Source of the DNA: JANLQX01 sp043775075
Lineage (GTDB): Bacteria > Actinomycetota > Acidimicrobiia > Acidimicrobiales > JANYDT01
Length of the DNA: 7,804 nt
NCBI GenBank assembly: GCA_043775075.1
Contig: JAYVSS010000365.1
Location: forward strand, 1 to 7,804
Direction: 5' to 3'
The notes under the pieces were generated by a model. The model was not told where the DNA came from and ran no database searches. It was given only the letters and a program-made list of their open reading frames with translations. The position numbers and the translations under genes are program-made. The stretch's first letter is position 1, and every line of letters starts with the position of its first letter. This document shows, in pieces, positions 1-5,492 of the stretch.

Positions 1-334
1 CGAGGTTCCGGGCAACCGACTCGCTGAGCAAACTCAAAGCGCCCGCGCTAGGTTGCATTTGACGAAGGTCGACCCGCGGAATTTGTAACTGCGTTGATAA
101 CGCATCGGTAAGTTGACTCGCCGAGATCATGCCGTGCTCGACGAGCAGGGCACCGAGGCGGCGACCGCTGCCTGTCTGCGACACCAACGCCTGGTTGAGT
201 AAAGAAGCCTCAAGTATTCCCGACGACACGAGGAGTTCGCCGATTGGATGCCCGACCTTCAACGTGCTGATGTTGGGTTCGACGATCGCAGCGGGCATCT
301 CGACCTCAACGGCGTCGCGTCGTCGCTTCAACAT
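1..334 (-). CDS. GspE/PilB-type secretion or pilus ATPase, N-terminal part (runs off the left edge)
   Basis: Reading the minus strand from ATG at 334 gives 111 open codons to the window edge, so only the N-terminus is present. Residues about 30-90 look like the MshEN (T2SSE N-terminal) fold: IGELLVSSGIL, then LNQALVSQ, then RRLGALLVEHGMIS, LTDALSTQL and IPRVDL. In this family the two-helix unit (low-LG-x-LL-x-x-G-x-I/L pattern) precedes the AAA+ ATPase that powers type II secretion or type IV pilus assembly; some members bind c-di-GMP there. The ATPase core with Walker motifs would lie outside the window, so the assignment rests on this domain alone. An in-frame TGA lies ten codons upstream of ATG 334. 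A second start at Met13 (298) has GAGGT four bases before it and is equally plausible. MshEN domains also occur in a few non-ATPase proteins, so the full product is not certain. The gene points away from everything else in the window. Confidence 0.72.
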   Translation of the reverse strand, partial: MLKRRRDAVEVEMPAAIVEPNISTLKVGHPIGELLVSSGILEASLLNQALVSQTGSGRRLGALLVEHGMISASQLTDALSTQLQIPRVDLRQMQPSAGALSLLSESVARNL

Positions 335-499
335 GATGGCGACGTCTTTAGGTTGTCGGATTCATCTGAAAAAGCGGACATGATGCGTAGTCGTTTCGGC
401 CGCAGAGATCCACTGCGTTGGGTGTTCCGTCGTGGAACCGTGGTGCTCGGATGGGTACCGCTTCGGCCGAACGAACCGGTGAATCGTGTTATTCGACCG

Positions 500-570
500 A
501 CCACAAGGAGTTGCCGGTGTGGTTCTTTGCTTCAGGGTCGTTGCCGACCCGTGAGCCGGTGTACTCGTGA
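500..570 (+). other. Orphan ribosome binding site with very short ORF
   Basis: AAGGAG at 505-510 is a near-ideal Shine-Dalgarno. The 12-mer ACCACAAGGAGT (500-511) is identical to the one that serves the AYWT gene at 4956. GTG at 517, six bases downstream, opens only a 17-codon frame (WFFASGSLPTREPVYS after the start) ending at 570. GTG at 519 opens an 11-codon frame ending at 554, inside which the 535-550 hairpin falls. It could be a leader peptide or the leftover start region of a deleted gene related to the downstream surface genes. Nothing shows that it is translated. Confidence 0.3.
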
Positions 571-582
571 ATAGTGTTGGCC

Positions 583-610
583 GTTCAGAACTGATTAGAA
601 GTTCAACTGT
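583..610 (+). repeat. Two-box repeat, solitary copy
   Basis: GTTCAGAACTGA (583-594), seven spacer bases, then TTCAACTGT (602-610). The same two blocks with the same spacing occur at 1859-1886, with one mismatch in 21 conserved positions. The two boxes resemble each other (TTCAGAACTG and TTCAACTG, starts 18 bp apart), as in a tandem protein-binding site. The copy lies about 110 bp upstream of the glycosyltransferase scrap. The sequence itself does not say whether it is an operator, a promoter part or a relic of a repeat element. Confidence 0.55.
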
Positions 611-716
611 AGGGTATGCTTCGCTCCCGCTAAATAGGGCAAACGGCTCATTAACGGGGCATCCGCTCAAAATGGAGCCCGCCAAATTGCCCAGGCCCAC
701 GTTGCAAGTGTTAGTC

Positions 717-857
717 GGCCCTAGCGCGGCGGTACCTCGGGCGGATGGCGACATCGAGATGCTCAGGTGGGTCCTCAATGCGGGAGACCGGTTTCGCTAC
801 GAGCCCGACGCCTGGGTCCGTCACGCTCATCGCCAACTCGGAACTGCCCAACGTTGA
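717..857 (+). pseudogene. Probable 3' fragment of a family 2 glycosyltransferase
   Basis: The last 46 codons of an open frame ending at 857 read like the region around the acceptor-site acidic motif of GT2 glycosyltransferases: RADGDIEMLRWVLNAG, then DRFRYEPDAWVRHAHRQ. In the family this is usually G-E-D-x-D-M followed by a helix, G-x-x-x-x-Y-E-P and an H-x-H-R element. Here the first acidic residue of the usual ED pair is replaced by Gly, although D and E remain close by. No nucleotide-sugar binding N-terminal half is present upstream, and the frame stops directly after the HRQ element. Beyond two stops, another frame at 868-900 reads DVRRFFYGRTL, which also resembles the usual LRRQFYGYG continuation, suggesting a frameshifted remnant reaching the vapC 3' end. 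No complete enzyme can come from it. The match is by eye over about 45 residues. Confidence 0.42.
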
Positions 858-884
858 CTGGTAGATAGACGTCAGGCGGTTCTT

Positions 885-1349
885 CTACGGCCGCACGCTT
901 GTTGCGCCGATGTTGGCCCCGACGAGTTCGTAACTGACTCCAAGAATGTCGTACGTCCGCTTTGCCCGTAGATCTCGCGTGAGCAGGGTGCAGTCATTGA
1001 TGCGGGCGGCCTCGCCCACGAGCGCGTCATACACGGCACCACCAACAATCCCCACCTGGCCAAGTCGGGCCAGCAGAGGTTGGACTGCGTCGGGGTCGAG
1101 CCAATGAACCACCGGAAATACCCGGTCGAGCAGCATCGACGCGCTGGAACTAGCCACCCCTAGCGCACCGGGCATGCGAGTGAGCACGGAGTAAGTCTCG
1201 AATGCCGCGTGACCAGCCAATCCGGGTCGACGTTCGACGACAACCTTTCGACAAACCTCATGGGCAGTGTGGGAGGCGTCCACCGCGGCCACGGCCACAC
1301 TTGTATCCACCGCCCAGAGTTTCGCTGCAGGCTCAGCGCTGGTCGGCAT
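885..1349 (-). CDS. vapC: VapC-type PIN-domain ribonuclease toxin
   Basis: The 154-residue product has the PIN nuclease layout. The four acidic metal-binding residues are all visible: D15 (WAVDTSVAV), E51 (AAFETYSVL), D108 (AVYDALVGE) and D126 (LLTRDLRAKRTY). In VapC toxins these hold Mg2+ or Mn2+ for cutting RNA, usually tRNA or rRNA; the target here is unknown. Length fits the usual 125-155 residues. I chose ATG at 1349: GGTGG lies four bases ahead and the gene then overlaps the antitoxin stop by 17 bp, typical of translationally coupled pairs. ATG at 1367 would add six residues. The gene follows the antitoxin in one minus-strand operon. All catalytic residues are present, so it looks functional. 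Its 3' end nearly meets the opposing glycosyltransferase scrap. Confidence 0.9.
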   Translation of the reverse strand: MPTSAEPAAKLWAVDTSVAVAAVDASHTAHEVCRKVVVERRPGLAGHAAFETYSVLTRMPGALGVASSSASMLLDRVFPVVHWLDPDAVQPLLARLGQVGIVGGAVYDALVGEAARINDCTLLTRDLRAKRTYDILGVSYELVGANIGATSVRP

Positions 1350-1578
1350 CGCGCCACCGCTGAACATCGTGGTCCGTGATGCTCAGCCCATCGGCGGGGG
1401 CAATAACCGGCCAGCCGTCAATCTCGACCACCTGGCGAGACCGAAGCCTCACCGGGGTAAGGCGAATCTCATCGCGTTCGGCGGCGATCTCCAGTTCTGC
1501 GTCCGCCGCCAGTAACAGGCGATCCCGAATGTCCTTCGGGATGACGATTCGACCCGCCCGATCGATTGTTACCAACAT
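1333..1578 (-). CDS. vapB: AbrB/MazE-type antitoxin of the VapC partner
   Basis: The 81-residue product begins with a swapped-hairpin AbrB/MazE/SpoVT DNA-binding domain: MLVTIDRAGRIVIPKDIRDRL and then a DAELEI strand, residues 1-35. The C-terminal half (about 45-81, containing VVEIDGWPVIAP and ITDHDVQRWRDAD) is where such antitoxins wrap the toxin active site. The protein should neutralise VapC and repress its own operon by binding DNA through the N-terminal domain. ATG 1578 has GGTGG five bases upstream; GTG at 1587 in the same frame would add three residues. The stop overlaps the vapC start, the usual antitoxin-first order. No clear -10 element is visible upstream. The family is clear from the DRAGRIVIPK signature; the name vapB follows from the PIN partner. 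Confidence 0.88.
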   Translation of the reverse strand: MLVTIDRAGRIVIPKDIRDRLLLAADAELEIAAERDEIRLTPVRLRSRQVVEIDGWPVIAPADGLSITDHDVQRWRDADQR

Positions 1579-1641
1579 GGATGCCACCGTACCATCGCGA
1601 AGTCGCCGTTATGCGGGAGACCACTCGCTCGTGGTTTCGTC

Positions 1642-1661
1642 GCTCGCCGAACTCGGCGAGC
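1642..1661. repeat. Perfect 9-bp inverted repeat (possible operator or hairpin)
   Basis: GCTCGCCGA, two bases, then TCGGCGAGC. It starts 64 bp upstream of the vapB ATG. AbrB-type antitoxins autoregulate by binding palindromes near their promoters, so this is a candidate operator. It could equally be a GC-rich hairpin in either transcript; no T-run follows on either strand. Confidence 0.4.
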
Positions 1662-1753
1662 AGTGCTGGACAATCCGGCGAGCTCACTTTTGCGCAGGTG
1701 ATCAGAGAATGGGCCGCCCGCCCCATGCCCTGAGCAGTCCCGAACCCCTAAAA

Positions 1754-1882
1754 TTGAAGCTGCTTTCAGTTTTGAACCTCCAACACGGTTGGACCGTCGT
1801 TTCGTGCCGAAGATCATTTTTAGGGTTTTACCACCTGCGGCGCTGGGTACATGCAGTTGTTCAAAACTGAAGACTCCTTCAA
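1754..1882. repeat. 129-bp element with 24-bp imperfect inverted arms
   Basis: The left arm is TTGAAG, five bases, TTCAGTTTTGAAC (1754-1777). The right arm at 1859-1882 is its reverse complement: the 13-bp inner block is perfect, the outer TTGAAG/CTTCAA block matches, and the five spacer bases mostly differ. The right arm extends to TTCAACTGT (1878-1886), giving the same two-box unit as at 583-610. A small hairpin CCAAC-ACG-GTTGG (1780-1792) follows the left arm. It is either a paired operator array flanking a promoter or a short non-coding transposable-type element; no flanking target duplication is evident. Confidence 0.5.
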
Positions 1883-2004
1883 CTGTCGAAGGAAACGTCA
1901 GCCTATTCACGGGACGCAAACGAACACGCAACGGTGCCCTCTTTCGGGGTCAGCGACGGAGCCAGAGCGTGAACGCCCTTTCGTCCTCTCTTGAAAGAAC
2001 GTCA

Positions 2005-4461
2005 ATGAACCCCCGAACCAGAGTCCTCGCCCTCATCGGGGCTGGCGCACTTGCCACATCCATGCTCGTCGCCACCGCTTCGCTGACTGCGCAAGCGCTC
2101 ACCGGATTTGCCCCGAACGCACCGTCCGTGGCCAACATTCCCGATGGCGGGACCTGTGATGGCACGGGCCGCTGGATCAAGCTCACGTCCGGAGGCACCG
2201 CCGGTTCCGGCCTCACCGCGAACAGCGGGACTCCCAAGGTTTCCGCCCAGTACGACAACATCGTGGATGGAGGCGACCAAACGATGCGGATCTACCAATT
2301 CCGCAACGACGGCTCAACCGTCAACATGCTGTTCTCCTCCGTGTGGCTGGGCATTGCGTCCGCCAACCCGGTGTGGACGTTCCCGCCGACCCTCGACACC
2401 AACACGTTGGCGGTCCACCCCCTCTGGTTACAGGGAAGCATTAAGAATTTTTCCCAGTTCGCCATCTGCAGCCAGGACACGGCGTACCTGAAGATCACCA
2501 AGAACTGGGTCGGTGGGCCCGCAGGCGTCGCTCCCAACTATGTCGTCAACTGCGACGGAACGGACTTCGACGTCTCCGGCCCGCAAGCCGTCATCGAGGC
2601 CACGGCATTCCTCGCCGGCCTGTCATGCACGATCGCCGAAACTGCCGTTCCCGGGAACGGCTGGATCGAAGATTCCGCTCCGAAAGCGTTAAACTTTGCC
2701 GCCGCCGAGTACGACATGAAAAACGGTGGCTCGGTCCCCGAGCTCAAGGCCATTGCCTTTACCAACACGAAGTGGTCGGCCACCAAGACGGCTGCGGGTT
2801 CGACAACTAATACCTATGACTGGACGCTGGTAAAGACGGCCAACCCGACCAGTTTGGTTTTGCCCGTCGGCGGCTCGGCAGTCGTGACGTACACCGTCAC
2901 CCCAACCCGCTCCGGACCGACGACGGTTTCTTCGGTGGCCGGCGCCGTCACGGTGACCAATGTGCCCGCCGCCGCATTTGCTGCGGGGAGCGTCACGGTG
3001 TCCGACCCCGTGCCATTGAACTGCACCGGGACAACCACGTTGGTCTGTCCCTACAGTTACGCAGTCGGGGGCAGCGGTACAAACACGGCAACGGTTACCT
3101 ATTCGGCCAACGGCGACATCGAGACTTTGAGCCCAACAGCCGACTACGCGTTGGCCGTCACCAATATCGACGACACCGCCACGCTGACCGACGTGTACGA
3201 CGGCGGAGCGGCCAAAACCCTTCCAACTTCTAAGCAGACGTACACGAAGACCTTCTCTTGTGGCTCCCCGACCGAGGGCGACGTAAACCTCAAAGACGGT
3301 GAGTCCAAGACGGTGCTAAATACCGCCACCCTTGACCTGAGTACATCGACATACAACAAGGTGGCGACGGCGACGGTGAACGCATCATGTGGATCGTTGA
3401 CCGCAACAAAAACCGCAACCGCGACGTACACCGATGCGTACGACTGGACCTTGACCAAGACGGTTGACCAGAAGACCATTGCTCTTGCCCAGGGAGTGAC
3501 CGGCACGGCGACCTACAGCGTCGTGGCCACCCGCACGGGACCGGTCAAGACCAATATCGCAGTGACGGGGTCGGTCAAGCTCACCAACGGTGGCACCACT
3601 GCGGTGACGGTGACCGCCGTGACCGACACCATGGCCGGGTTAAATGTTCCGTTGACCTGCCCGTCTCTAGGCCTGCTGGCCCCGCAAGGAGTGCTGACGT
3701 GCTCGTACAACTTCCCCGTTCCGGGAACCGTCGTACCAACGACCAACTCCGTGGTGTTCACAACAACTGCGGGTGCGGTCTCGGCCGAGCAGCCAGTTGT
3801 GGTCGGTCAAATCGGCAGCACTCGCGCCAGCTTTTTCGCCAGCGACGTATTTAACGGTGGGGAGCCAACGGCCCTTGGTGAAGGCAACGGCACCACAACG
3901 TTTACCTATGTCCAATCCTTCACCTGTGGTTTCGCATTCAGAGGGTCGCAACAGGTTGCCGATGGGGCCACCACGAACTTCCCCAACGTGGCGACTCTGT
4001 TCCTGGGCGACGAATCCACCAAGGATGCGTCGGCCGCCGTCGACGTGAGCTGTGCGAAGCCGCAAGACCCGACCACCACCACGACAACCACGAGCACGAC
4101 GCCCGCGAGCACGACGACGACGACGCCCGCGAGCACGACTACTACGACAACCATTGCTCCCCCACCGGCAGTCACGACGTTGCTATCGCCGGTTCTCGTT
4201 CCGTCGCCGACGACCACCACGACGGTACCGCCGACAACGACGACAACGACGACGACGATTCCGGTCTCGGTCCTCGCCGAACAGCTCTCCCCTCCGACCA
4301 TTAAGCCCGTTGTGCTCAGCGCGCAGATCAGTAACAGTTCGCCGACGCCAGCATTCACTGGAGCCAATGACCGGCTACTAGGCCTGTTGGGCGCTGCATG
4401 CATTGCCCTCGGCGGAGGCTTCGTGACGGTCGCTTCTCGGCGACGTCGCCAGTCCGCCTGA
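2005..4461 (+). CDS. Secreted wall-anchored multidomain surface protein with Thr-rich stalk
   Basis: The start ATG 2005 opens an 818-residue protein; GAAAGA at 1993-1998 serves as a modest ribosome site. Residues 1-31 form a signal peptide (NPRTR, hydrophobic core, cleavage after AQA). Residues 32-160 form an unrecognised domain. Residues about 163-258 (LKITKNWVGGPAG ... VVNCDG ... LSCTIAE ... AFTNTKW) resemble DUF5979-type beta domains of surface proteins. Two tandem modules follow, 271-478 and 479-685, each starting YDWTL-x-KT and each with four Cys in matching order. Residues about 689-755 are a Thr/Pro/Ser stalk. The C-terminus has PAFTG (782-786), a hydrophobic helix (about 791-810) and RRRR (812-815), resembling the LAxTG signal of class E sortases but with Pro in place of Leu. 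The likely role is an extended adhesin or wall scaffold. No catalytic motif is seen. Transcribed alone, with a hairpin after it. Confidence 0.85.
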   Translation: MNPRTRVLALIGAGALATSMLVATASLTAQALTGFAPNAPSVANIPDGGTCDGTGRWIKLTSGGTAGSGLTANSGTPKVSAQYDNIVDGGDQTMRIYQFRNDGSTVNMLFSSVWLGIASANPVWTFPPTLDTNTLAVHPLWLQGSIKNFSQFAICSQDTAYLKITKNWVGGPAGVAPNYVVNCDGTDFDVSGPQAVIEATAFLAGLSCTIAETAVPGNGWIEDSAPKALNFAAAEYDMKNGGSVPELKAIAFTNTKWSATKTAAGSTTNTYDWTLVKTANPTSLVLPVGGSAVVTYTVTPTRSGPTTVSSVAGAVTVTNVPAAAFAAGSVTVSDPVPLNCTGTTTLVCPYSYAVGGSGTNTATVTYSANGDIETLSPTADYALAVTNIDDTATLTDVYDGGAAKTLPTSKQTYTKTFSCGSPTEGDVNLKDGESKTVLNTATLDLSTSTYNKVATATVNASCGSLTATKTATATYTDAYDWTLTKTVDQKTIALAQGVTGTATYSVVATRTGPVKTNIAVTGSVKLTNGGTTAVTVTAVTDTMAGLNVPLTCPSLGLLAPQGVLTCSYNFPVPGTVVPTTNSVVFTTTAGAVSAEQPVVVGQIGSTRASFFASDVFNGGEPTALGEGNGTTTFTYVQSFTCGFAFRGSQQVADGATTNFPNVATLFLGDESTKDASAAVDVSCAKPQDPTTTTTTTSTTPASTTTTTPASTTTTTTIAPPPAVTTLLSPVLVPSPTTTTTVPPTTTTTTTTIPVSVLAEQLSPPTIKPVVLSAQISNSSPTPAFTGANDRLLGLLGAACIALGGGFVTVASRRRRQSA
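2815..4059 (+). repeat. Tandem protein modules of the wall protein (2 x about 208 residues)
   Basis: The first module begins TATGACTGG at 2815 and the second TACGACTGG at 3439, exactly 624 bp apart. Shared landmarks in order: YDWTL-x-KT, a TYTV/TYSV strand, TRSGP/TRTGP, a TVTV/VTVT strand, a PLxC segment then a second Cys before an aromatic strand, SCG/TCG after KTF/QSF, and a VNASC/VDVSC end. DNA identity looks low, so the duplication is old. Confidence 0.6.
4069..4263 (+). repeat. Low-complexity ACC/ACG tract encoding the Thr stalk
   Basis: Runs of ACN codons encode Thr stretches broken by PAS, IAPPP and VPP. A 20-bp unit (ACGACGCCCGCGAGCACGAC) occurs twice in tandem near 4097-4140. Such tracts form extended, often glycosylated, stalks that lift a surface domain through the wall, and they are prone to length change by slippage. 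The frame is intact here. Confidence 0.8.
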
Positions 4462-4506
4462 CACATCTTTCGACTGACGAGAGGCGTGCTCAGCGCACGT
4501 AGCAAA

Positions 4507-4540
4507 TCGTTTCACGGGTCGGGAACGACCCGTGAACCGA
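4507..4540 (+). terminator. Hairpin after the wall protein gene, probable terminator
   Basis: TTCACGGGTCG (4511-4521), loop GGAA, CGACCCGTGAA (4526-4536): an 11-bp perfect stem. Past one T/C mismatch three more pairs (TCG/CGA) extend it to 4507-4540. It starts 46 bp after the stop codon. No T-run follows, so it would be a U-less terminator, as often suggested in high-GC Gram-positives, or a transcript-stabilising hairpin. Confidence 0.7.
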
Positions 4541-4604
4541 GAAACGTGTGCCGTTGTTCGTTGCCGATCCTTGGGCATCCGTCGAACGCGTCGCGTGACC
4601 CCCG

Positions 4605-4808
4605 GGTGATGGCCAACAGTCGATTGCAAGCTGAATTCAATGTCTAGCGGTGAAACTTCTCACCGAAACGGTCGATTTGCCTCACGACCACCTCTGGTGA
4701 GCAGTCGACTGAACGCGGTTCATCACTATCCGTGGGCGTTTCACCAGGATCAGGTGAGTCATTGGACTCATTGGTGTCGTTGAAATCAATTGTGAGTGGA
4801 AAATCACC
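4605..4808. repeat. Cluster of seven GGTGA boxes in both orientations
   Basis: GGTGA occurs on the plus strand at 4605, 4649, 4696 and 4753 and on the minus strand at 4660-4664, 4741-4745 and 4804-4808. Two pairs form inverted repeats with gaps of 6 and 7 bases (4649/4660 and 4741/4753). Three boxes are followed within a few bases by a GTCGA sequence (4618, 4671, 4704). By chance about 0.4 copies would be expected in 200 bp counting both strands. This looks like a regulator-binding array. Confidence 0.5.
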
Positions 4809-4855
4809 ACTGAGTGTGTTCATACTGTTAGCGCACCCTGCAACAGCACCGGCGA

Positions 4856-4869
4856 GTGCATCGATGCAC
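4856..4869. promoter_or_regulatory. Perfect 14-bp palindrome GTGCATCGATGCAC
   Basis: An exact palindrome 87 bp upstream of the AYWT gene start and 30 bp past the possible -10 hexamer, so it would lie in the transcribed leader. As DNA it suits a dimeric repressor; as RNA it would fold only with a shortened stem. Its regulator is unknown. Confidence 0.4.
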
Positions 4870-4955
4870 CAACCTCATCTGGTCGCCTTGTTGGCGTCGA
4901 GCAGGGGCCGAACCCTACCGCCGGGTCATCTAACCAACCACAAGGAGTAACAAAA

Positions 4956-5447
4956 ATGCGTATTTCACGCCCCAAGAAAATAGTCATCGCCGTCACCGCC
5001 ATTGCTGCTCTGGGCGGAGGCTCGGCCCTCGCCTACTGGACCCAGGGCGGCACCGGCACCGGAAATGCCACCGCGGGGACAACGACCGGCGTCACTGTCC
5101 ACCAGGACCTGGCAACCGACAGCAGCGTTGGCGCGCTCTATCCAGGACAGGGTCCCGTCCCGCTCTCGGGGACGTTTACGAGCCCGAACAGCGGACCCGT
5201 CACCGTGGCCAGCGTTACCGCAACCGTTACAGTCTTGGGAGTCGATCCCTTCACGCCCAGCGTGGCTCGACCATCCTGCACGGCCTCCAACTTCCAGATC
5301 GCCGGAACCTCCGGCCCCTACATCGTGACGGCTTCGCCTGTTGTCACTTGGTCTGGCTTGACTGTTGAGCTGCTCAATACTGCCTTGAATCAGGACAACT
5401 GTAAGGGCCGTGCCATAACAATCAACTACACCGCCAACGCTCTGTAA
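4956..5447 (+). CDS. Small secreted AYWT protein, SipW/TasA-like signal class
   Basis: The 163-residue product starts at ATG 4956 with an ideal AAGGAG eight bases ahead (4942-4947) and an A-rich spacer, so strong translation is likely. Residues 1-26 are a signal peptide (RISRPKK, hydrophobic stretch, cleavage at ALA) followed at once by YWTQGGTGTGNATAGT. The short A-Y-W-T plus Gly/Ser/Thr segment is typical of SipW-cognate secreted proteins, relatives of the TasA/camelysin class that form fibres or sit on the cell surface. The rest is beta-rich, with Cys108 (RPSCTASNF) and Cys149 (NQDNCKGRAITINY) probably bonded. The C-terminal half matches the end of the next gene. No wall-anchor motif is present. 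First gene of the operon; it looks like the abundant structural subunit, but that is inference from family style and expression signals. Confidence 0.8.
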   Translation: MRISRPKKIVIAVTAIAALGGGSALAYWTQGGTGTGNATAGTTTGVTVHQDLATDSSVGALYPGQGPVPLSGTFTSPNSGPVTVASVTATVTVLGVDPFTPSVARPSCTASNFQIAGTSGPYIVTASPVVTWSGLTVELLNTALNQDNCKGRAITINYTANAL

Positions 5448-5454
5448 TAAGTAG

Positions 5455-5492
5455 GTGTGCTGAGTATCTCGGCACGTTGGTAGTAAGCACAC
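5455..5492 (+). promoter_or_regulatory. Intercistronic hairpin pair between the first two operon genes
   Basis: GTGCTGAG-TAT-CTCGGCAC (5457-5475) gives an 8-bp stem with one G-U pair. A competing longer-range pairing joins GTGTGCT (5455-5461) to AGCACAC (5486-5492). No T-run follows. The structures lie in the 72-bp gap after the small subunit gene, a position where a hairpin could stabilise the upstream message or lower downstream readthrough and set unequal expression. Confidence 0.45.

Larger units (their letters stand above)
335..716. other. Non-coding or decayed stretch between the GspE-like gene and the glycosyltransferase scrap
   Basis: Open frames exist on both strands here, but none has a recognisable domain or a convincing start, so I call no intact gene. 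The stretch must hold the minus-strand promoter of the GspE-like gene; I see no clear -10/-35 pair for it. Small sites include a 10-bp palindrome TTCGGCCGAA at 462-471, an orphan Shine-Dalgarno at 505-510, a short hairpin GGGTCG-TTGC-CGACCC at 535-550 and a two-box repeat at 583-610. The mix of an unused ribosome site and a nearby gene fragment suggests a locus that has lost coding sequence. Confidence 0.5.
1579..2004. promoter_or_regulatory. Divergent control region between vapBC and the wall-anchored protein gene
   Basis: No convincing gene lies here. A frame opens at 1789 ahead of the wall protein, but its extra 72 residues are basic and featureless and precede a proper signal peptide, so they are not counted. 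A 40-codon frame at 1611-1733 (ending ELTFAQVIREWAARPMP) has no recognised domain. The stretch must contain the vapBC promoter (minus) and the wall protein promoter (plus). A weak plus-strand candidate is TTGGAC at 1789-1794 with GATCAT at 1812-1817, 17 bp apart; another -10-like hexamer is TAGGGT at 1821-1826. Neither is strong. Palindrome 1642-1661 and inverted arms 1754-1882 are listed separately. Confidence 0.5.
4462..4955 (+). promoter_or_regulatory. Long leader and control region of the AYWT operon
   Basis: No gene is supported in this 494-bp stretch; a 72-codon frame at 4732-4950 has no domain and no ribosome site. After the terminator hairpin come seven GGTGA/TCACC boxes between 4605 and 4808, two stacked palindromes (CAGTCGACTG 4702-4711 and TGAAC-GCG-GTTCA 4710-4722), a perfect palindrome at 4856-4869, and ACCC/GGGT pairing ahead of the ribosome site. 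The promoter is unclear: CATACT (4821-4826) is the best -10-like hexamer, with no good -35 at normal spacing. If transcription starts near it, the 5' leader would be about 125 bases. An alternative sigma factor or activator-dependent promoter would fit. Confidence 0.5.

Noticed and set aside
636..646. AGGGCAAACGG, and GGGACGCAAA at 1911-1920, resembling pieces of the c-di-GMP-I (GEMM) riboswitch core
   Set aside because: The two pieces are 1.27 kb apart, neither is followed by the other conserved segments (the CCTAAA receptor region and second stem), so no riboswitch is supported.
362..778. 138-codon minus-strand frame upstream of the GspE-like gene
   Set aside because: No domain, low-complexity Thr/Ser/Pro content and no ribosome site; it also crosses the glycosyltransferase scrap.
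1754..1882. Integron attC-like site
   Set aside because: GTTGGAC at 1788-1794 fits the core pattern, but the complementary site does not fit and no integrase or cassette structure is present.
1789..2004. 72-residue N-terminal extension of the wall protein frame
   Set aside because: It is Arg/Ser-rich, has no ribosome site, and sits in front of a standard signal peptide beginning at ATG 2005.
3906..4505. 199-codon minus-strand frame with long Val runs
   Set aside because: It is the antisense of the Thr codon tract; the Val runs mirror ACN codons and no domain is visible.
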